DNA of 64,000 bases from NCBI GenBank assembly GCA_030248225.1, contig JASANE010027700.1, forward strand, positions 17,072 to 81,071. Reading direction: 5' to 3'. This DNA is from Trileptium ribeirensis. Taxonomy: Eukaryota; Nematoda; Enoplea; Enoplida; Thoracostomopsidae. The notes under the pieces are model-generated. The model was not told the DNA's origin. It saw only the letters and a program-made list of their open reading frames with translations, and did no database searches. A program made the position numbers and the translations under genes. Shown here piece after piece: positions 38,601 to 47,600 of this stretch (positions are counted from its first letter, which is position 1; each line of letters starts with the position of its first letter).

Positions 38601-41600
38601 CATCAAGAACGGTGTATTATAGATTTTTCGGTACGCTCAACACCTGGTTTTGTTATCTAGAGTCCAGCGCGAATATTTCATACCTTTCCAGATGTTTTCA
38701 GTGAGTTAGGGTCATTGAATCCGATTGCTAGAATATAGTCTGTATTCACTATCGTGGTTATGTATTCCGTGCATGGTATGGATTATATTTTATGTTGTAT
38801 AGGTTTTTCGACACGCTAGATTCGATGGCTTGATGATCTAGAGACCAGCAAGAATACTTCGTGTGTTTTCAGTTGTTCTTGGCTGGGTTACTGTCCTGGC
38901 CTGTCCACAGTGCAGGGCCCCACTTTCGTGAGATTTTCAAACTGTTCGCACCCTTAAACCCCTCATATCCCACTAAATTCAAATATTTTATGTTAAAATA
39001 TATGTTTTTCTATGCAAACATGTTTTTAGACATTACTTACCACTATTTCTAATGCTAAAACGTCGTTTTATGGTTTCAAAATACATGCATGGCAGTAATA
39101 CTACATCAAAATATGGGAATTTATTATTTTTAAGCAAAATGTATTCTTCTTAGTTTTCGATGGCTGTGGACATCCAGAGATCGACAAGGTTTTAGGAATT
39201 TTAACGGGTTCAGGGTTTCAAAGGTGTTAGTGTATTATATACGTCAAACACAAAGCCTGTTACAAGTGATTACTCACAGTGACCACTTGATGAAACCACT
39301 CTCGCTCCGTTTCACCCTCACGTGCAAGACACTAGTTTAATAGTTGAATTCTGAGTGAGTGAAACGAGCGAAGTGAAGAATTCTTACTAACCAGGAGTGT
39401 GAAATTTGACAGCGTCTGTTTGTGGGTTTTTTCGGGTGACACGCATAACTCAACTTCTGATAGGCAGATCAGGTCGTGCGATACCTCTCATTTGAAAGCT
39501 TGAAATCTCTATTTGTGCCCTTTAGTTAGGCGCAAAAACCGAAAGGTCCCAAAGTGGAGTCCCTAGCGAATAATTTTCTGAAAGCTGTGGAATTTTTTAG
39601 ACTTCTGTTGAACTGCTGCGGTATCCTCGATGTGCTGACGTTGGATCAAACTTCTTCTAATCCACTTTCCGTGATACAGCATTATCAGGTTAGTAAATAA
39701 AACGATTTTGAATTGAGATGTTGGGAATTTCCAAGTAATGACGAGGTTTTGCTTTGGCCCTTTAAGGGAACGTCTTGTCGGCTTCATGGTCGTGCTTGTG
39801 TGAAGACTTAAAATTATTGAAGTAGGTTTGTCCAGCAAGAAGTAAGATCACTATTTCAGCGATGTGGAAACTTCGCAAGACAAGGGCTGCCTGCGACATT
39901 TCTAGATTGCTGCAAAAATTCGTCTGTTTTGTCCTCCCGCCCTTCTCCACAGCAGTAAATCACTTTTGCTAAACATCAAACCGGAAATAATCTGCACACC
40001 TGCACAATCATTTCAGCATTAGATGTAACAGCCATGAATTTGGGTGTGTCTGAAATAGGAATAAATATGATCTCGTGCGATTTTTGTCATATTTTGAAGT
40101 CTACTCTCTAGATATACCGTTTATCAAATGAAAGCTTCATTTCAGCGCCCCCGTTCTGGGTTTTCCGACAAACCTAATAACCGTGGTTAAAAATTTCATT
40201 GATTATTATGAAAGAAGTTCATCGGTACTATTATATAAAACATAATCTCTGGCAAATTTCCCTCGTGCGATTTTTGTCATATTGTGAAGTCTACTCTACT
40301 CTCCAGATATCCCGTTTATCAAATGGAAGGTTCATTTCAGTGCCCCTCTTCTGGGTTTTCCGACAAAGTTAATAACCGTTGTTAAACATTTCATCGGTTA
40401 TTATGAAAGAAGTTCATCGGTACTATTATATAAGAAATTTATTAGTATGTATAAGAATTTTTGGGTTTTAAGAGATTATGTAAGAATGGGTATGAATTCA
40501 TATGAAATGAGTGTGTTCTTGCAGTTTTAAATTTAACTTTCACTTTTTGTTTTAGCAGGAAGATTTAACTTCTTTCGGTCGACTCGTGCTTGCGCTGGCG
40601 TGTAATTCCCTGCTGGCCGCTCAGCGTAGCGATCAAATTGGACCATGTATCGACCTTGTAGCGCGACACTATTCTGGTGATCTCAAAAACCTTATACTGT
40701 ACGTCTCCGTGATTTTTTACATGACTTCTGTTACTATTTTGCAAACATAGTGGAGTAGTGTTATGTCATTAGCCATAGCCTTTTGAAAAATGGAGTGGTT
40801 GCGCGGTAATTTTTTGGGGACCAAATCTTTTTGCGTGAGTGGAAATTTCAAAGTGTCCGGAACAAAATTTTGTACTATTTTATGCGACGTATTACCATAT
40901 CTTCAGATACTTTTAAATGTACAACTATTACCAGTCGATAATGCAGCGTTCTTACATTAGAAATGGTAGTACTATAGTAAAAATTTGTATACATCTATAA
41001 AACATAACTTTAGGGATACTAAAAGTGAAGTCATGGGCTTATTGTGCACGGGTGGTTTCGGGTAAGTAACGGAGGGCGATTTGACGAATATGTAGGACTT
41101 GCCCCCCACACTGTGGACAGATCAGTGTTGACGAAAATACGGATAGAAACATCATTTCAAAATTATTCGACCGGATTTCCTCTAGTGAAACGGAGCGAAT
41201 GACCCAAACACATGTAGCTTCCCTCTAATAGTATTTGATTATGCGAAAAGTAATTTTGTTTGTCTGTGACACATGGATCGGTTTTTGAAAAAGTTATTAC
41301 AAGAGCAGTTGAGCGGAACGTAGCGAAGCGTTTTTGTTTTCGTCAGAGGGGGTAAACTCGGCATCATCTATACGTCCGTCGAACTCCTCATAAACTACTT
41401 GACTTATTTAAGATTTTTTGTTTGAAAAGACTAACACCTTTTAATGCAAGAGATATAGTTTTTGTCAGTTTGTTTTAGTTTTCTGAACTGTGAAGGATGC
41501 TCAGAAAGCTCAATTTGGGGCATCGAAACAGTAAAACTTTAGCTATAATATTTCTTCGTTGCTTTATGATATCGTTGGTCATTCCAAGGGGCGTATCGTG

Positions 41601-44600
41601 TGTTAAATGCATGAAAATAATTTTTTCGAAATCATGTACAAAATTTTATTCTTTTTATTTTGGTCTAGGCGGTGTATATCTAGCGTTAATATTAGTAAAG
41701 TTATTAGACTTGTTCCAAAAACGGTCTTCGTTGTAAAATTGGATCAAAAACCGATTGATTATACGTCGTGATAACACATCACACGATAAAGGGACATTAG
41801 TAGGACAAGCTTATGTTATGACGAAAAATAGATCCTATTTGAGACTATCACAAAAATACATATTGCGTGCACACTTAACTTGAATATAGTAAGAACAACT
41901 TATGGGTATCCCGAGATTTAGTCTCGACTTCTAAAGTATTGAATGCTTTATGGGTTTCATCGATACAGAACAGAACTAATTTTACGACGGACCCTGACTT
42001 GCCGGATTGCTGGCACCTCTAAATTTCTGAAATTATACATATAGAAGCATTTGCCTGGGGATCCTCAAGTTCGGAACTTTAGGGAATCGTCCGCCAGACG
42101 AACTGGTGAGTTGCCCCGTTCTGAAATGAGCTAAAAGTACCGGGAGCGATTCTTTAGTTAATTGGTGAGAGATTTCCCCTTTTCGTCAGGGTCTCGTTGA
42201 ACATGGGCACTATAATGTACTGTAGGCTAGCTAGCAGAAAACGTCAAATATGTTTCATTTCACTACTGATTGCAATTATGTGCAATCTAGAAAGGGAAAA
42301 TTTTTAATGGCTTTTAACCACGCAAGCTCACAGTCTATGTAGTACTTGCATCATTGATCAAAGCATTTTTATGATTTCGCCAATTAATGATGTTCATACC
42401 TGCATATCCACTGAATCAAAACTTCACTTGGGCGGCTTTAAGCTGGAGGGGGTAGCTCATACCTTGTAGAACTGGAAATCCTGTGGGAATTTGCCACATG
42501 TTGCCTGGGCGAAAACTCGGCCCCCTGGTCAGTTGTGTGGCTTTATAACTGTATTTTATAGTTCGTTGCCTTTTTTACATATTTATTATTTACCTACTGA
42601 AAACAAGTGCTTCTGCAGGCCATGCTTCATGTTTTGCTAGTTAGGATTTTGTCATTAACAGTCGAAATATATGCAGTATTGAGGCAGCAATTTTGTCATA
42701 ACCATTTCTTGTTGGGACGATGATTTTTTGATGTCATATCAAAATAACGGGGGTACTGGGGATTGACCTAGGGGAAGCCAAAGTTCACCTGAAGAGAACC
42801 GACAAGATCATGCGGTGAGTTCGAAAATCGTGGGTGCCCACACCCCCCCACTTCTCTGGAAAGCCCAGCATCCACAAAAGATGGCCTAACCAGTAACACT
42901 TCTCAACACCTGGTTATCGGAGTCAAAATAACCGCACCAGTAAGTCATTTATGGATGCAATGGGAAATTGCATTATTTGTCTAATATAGTAACGTTTATG
43001 ACACAATTAAAGAAGTGCACATTGCTGAACATATGGGGATTGTTTTTCCATGACCGTTAAGGGCAGTATCCACTGAGGCCGCTAGGAGGAAATGAAAATT
43101 TTGTTGTACGTCGGTGCAACTCATAACTCATCTTCAGGTGGATGGATTTTAATAAATTTTTAATACATACCAAAAGTCATGACGATGTTTACGAAATTTA
43201 AAAACTTAGACTCATCGTCTTGGTTAAAATAGCCAAAAACTGGTTTTAAAGGTTCATTGGCGAATCTATCATGGGCGGTCTGTGTTTTATAACCCATATC
43301 TCCCAACAGAGGCGTCGCGGAATTATCTCATCGAGGTTTTCGACAATGCCCTAGATCTCTTTTTATTGGATTACTTCCCGGGCGTCGGTTGGCCTGAATA
43401 TGAATCTTCGAATCTTTTCCAGAAATATCGTATTTTAGATTTCCACATTGTTATTACCTGATTGCGGCTTCAAACGAATTTTTATTATAAGGTTATCTAG
43501 TACACTAAATATTAGCTTGTTATATAGAGTACAATTCGACTGTATTATACTTTTTAGGATTTTCAAGTATTTTCCAGAATACAGTCTGTCTTTGGTTGTA
43601 CGGATTTGTGTTACGTCAAGGCCATGAACAAATTTATATAACATGTTTATTGGTAATCTTAGTACGATGGTTTCGCTATCAGAAATCAGCGCGAATAATT
43701 CATGCCTTTTCATTGAGCTCAGAGGTGATGAACCCCATTTCTAGCATATAGTCTGTCTCCATTTGTTTTGTTATATATTGCGTGCATAGTTTCACGGACG
43801 AATGCATCAGTTTATCGATAGCTAATATGATGGTTTGGTTATCTAGAATCCAGCAGGAATATTTCATGCCTATTTAGAATCATTGAGATGAAAATTTGCG
43901 CAAATCTGATCTTTTTGGCTTTGAATTCTATGTTGTTATAACATCCATCTGTCTGGGACATATAGAAGCACACCAGAGCTGTGGCCTTCCACACCTCTCC
44001 AAAAATGAGGGGAACTTCGGAGGATCCCAAGCTCATTCTCGGGGGAATTTCAAAGTGGGAAGGGGATTTAACTTTGCTTAAAAATACTAAATATTTCAAT
44101 ATTTTCATGTTTTACTGCCGTGCGTGTATGTCAAGCCATAAAACGACGTTTTAGCATTAGAAATAGTGGTGATTAATATTAAAAACATTTTGCATAAAAA
44201 TTTTTTAGATATAAAACATCTTGGATTTAGTTGGAGAGTTTCGGCCGAGTGGCCTGGGAACGGACATGGTGGAAAATCTCACGAACATGACGAATTTGGA
44301 AGGTGGGATATCCTTTCCCTTCCAACCACTGTGCACAGACCAGAAGCTTGAACGCTGTATTTGTTATATTTGATTATGTTATTTGACGGAACATGCCTTT
44401 TTAAAGTGATATATTCACAGTATATTGGCGTAATTCTTTATATTTATTGTCCTACCAATACCGTCTTGTTTTTTTTCCAGTTTTGACAATTTTATATATT
44501 TCAAGGTACCTTCTTATGCCACAGCCGGGGCCGGCAGCTGGATCCGCCGGAGGTCCCCGGCCACGATCAGTTAACGATATTATGCCAATGATAGGAGCGA

Positions 44601-47600
44601 GGTTTTTCTCGCAGCTCGACGCCGCGCAGACTAAAATCGACTTGGTGGAGAACGAATTGGCTAAAGTGAGATTTTTTAACTTTTATCTATCTAGATTATT
44701 TTGAATTGTTTCTAAGTAGGCGTGATGGCGTTGAGCTACAATTGTTTTAAGACTTTTATGCGTCTATCCAGTACTCGCTAAAGTTGACTGCCACCTTACG
44801 AGCGAGTGTGTAACGAGTGAGCAAACAAAGAATGAATTATAGTTTCAAAATAAAGGTTGATTGTCTAATGGACATAACACAGACGAACAACGAGCAAGCA
44901 TCGGTAAATTGTGGCGAGTACTGTATTAACCTAGTAACTTGCAAAGCGAGGTCAAACTGAGCAACTATTGCTTCTCTGCGCTTAGCAATCATTTCGTCGT
45001 TCCAAACTCAGTTCGCTGAGCACATTTAGATTCCCACGATAGCAACTATACGCCGGCAATGTTTCAATGGCAACGCAACATTCATTTTAGTCATATAACA
45101 AAACGGAAGAATTATTTATTTTTTATTATTTATTAATTTATTTCAATAAATGACTAAGAATGCGTAAGCATTAATTTATAGTAATTTATAAATAATAAAA
45201 TTTTAGAAAAATTGTAATTATTTGAAGAGCGTGCATTTTATGTTGTTAACCTGTCCACAGACCTCAGAAAGGGGCATGTTCATTCTCGGTGAAATTTCAA
45301 AGTGGGGTGGGATAAAATTTGCTTAAAAATACTACATATTATTTTCATGTAGTTTTATGGCCGTACATATAAATTGACGTTTTAGCATTAGAAACGGTCG
45401 TAATTAAATCTTTTTGCCTACAAAATCATAAATTTTGACAAAACATATTTCCATTTAGTTGAACATGGGGTTTCGGCCTAGTCGGGGGTCCGCCCTCCTC
45501 ACTGTGGACAGCACAGCGTTGTAGGAGCCGAATACTTGCCTTATTATGATGATACCATGCAAATACGGTAATTGTTATAGATTTTATCGTATTCAGCAAC
45601 AACGAAAACCTGTATCCACATTTTATTGGCTTGCATATATCTATATCCGAAAAGTGCAAAATTTGAATATGTTTGGTGCCGTCATTTGCTCCGGCATCGT
45701 CCTGTAGTGTTAATAGTCCACCCAAATTGTGGTTAAATCAGTGAAACCAACGCGTTTAACGGGATAAATAACCCAGTAAAAGTAATCCTATCGTTCGCAC
45801 TCAAGAGGCAAAACACTTGCTTTATAAATTTTATGAAAAAATAATTACTGTGGTATTTTTAAAACTTCGGCTCATAGCTCGAAAACTGTTGCTCTGACAA
45901 AAATGCATATTTATAACACTATTGTAGCCTAAAAGGTTTATAACCTAAAATGCTGTGTCAACCAAATGTTCAAAATAACAAAGTTTCAATATTCGTATCA
46001 ATTCTATAAAAATTTAGGTGGGACATCAAGGGATCAGTGCAAATACAAAGCTAGGTACACAACTACATTTCATTACGCGTCGGAGAAAAGAAATTGCTAA
46101 AACCAAACAACCTGGTGAAGACTTATGCGACGGAGAAAACGATTTTTTCTAATTAAACGTTATTTGAGGAAATTTCACTCGCTACGTCTCCTGCTTCTAA
46201 TTAGTTTGTTATTGATAGTCATGAAGCATGTGCAAGATATTTATGCTATCGAAATTAATATTTTACGTTGACATATGCCGACAATAAGATTTTAAAAGTA
46301 ATATTATAGCAAACTTGTCGCGCCACACTGCACAAAACCACAATTTCACGTAAGGGGCTTTGATCGGGCGCGCCCACCCCAGCTAGAATCTGTGGGAACT
46401 GAAAATACGTCGGGGAATTTGTCCCCAGCTTACCTGGGGAAAACCGTACACACTTAGGTCAACTAGGGGTTTATAATTGCATTTTTTCGTGTTTTTCAAA
46501 CATTTACATTTTTATTGTTGTTTTTGTTGCATATTTTTGTTTAAGCGCTACAAATGCGTTTTTGTGCTGGCTGAAATTCGTTTTACTTAGGATTTTGTCG
46601 TAAATAGTCAAAATATAAGAAATGATTTTGACTTCCGTTATAACCGTTTATTGTTAGGACGAGCATTTTTGGTGTGACCTGAAAATACCAGGGAGCCAAA
46701 ATCTACCTGGTGGAACCGCTCACATCTAGGAGGAGCTTGCCGCGTCCGTGGAGACGCCATGTAAGGATATAGCACTATTGTGCCGTGTAAACTCTATAGC
46801 TATGTCAGTATTCGTATAGATTTGATTTGCATTTGCTTTTAGGAACTCGCAAACGGTAGATTATTTCGGTTGCTTTGCAAGCTGAACACAATAAACGAAC
46901 GACCAGAGTGAGATTTCGTTGCTTTACTATTTTGTGTAGTTTGTGGTGACTGAACTGCTTGGTATGGAAATAGGTGTTTTGTAACGATAAACAGTAAATT
47001 GTGTCTTCTGGTCTTAATCTATTCAACCGAACCATCAAGCTTCGAGATCGAAGCACAATGTTTAAAAGCTTCTCAGAACATCGTTTAATCTATGTACGAT
47101 CTATGCTGTTGCTGTGAGTGCTGTAAGATGAATATTGTTAGCGTATTTCTTGGTTGTATTGAACCTGATTAGACAGTCATGTTTATTAATTATTATAGAT
47201 TTTTCTGATAAACCGTGGATTACAAGTTCATTATTCTGTTGTACCGTTTTATAGTGATATAACAATATTGCTAGTTTTTAGATTTCGATTGGATCCACAG
47301 TGGGCAGAAACTGGGGATCGCTATGCACTAAAACTGTTCCGTGACTATGTATTTCATCAAATTACCGAAGACGGACGACCGTGGCTTGATATTGCGCATA
47401 TTGTGCAGACTTTAAACAAAGTAAGCTCAGTTGGAAACAGCGTCATTGAAGATTCTTTGCGGTTTTACCTTTAACTGTGTGGGCTGATTTAATATATACT
47501 TTTGTAGAATAACTTAGCTTTTTATGCAGCTAGGTTACCAAATGCCCTGCGCACGTGCTGGCGTATCTGTTATCTGAGAAATACGTTTATACATACTCGT

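Noticed and set aside
43435..44108. Several minus strand ORFs of about 90 codons
   Set aside because: They lie in tandem repeat units and a TIR element; the frames are not kept between copies.
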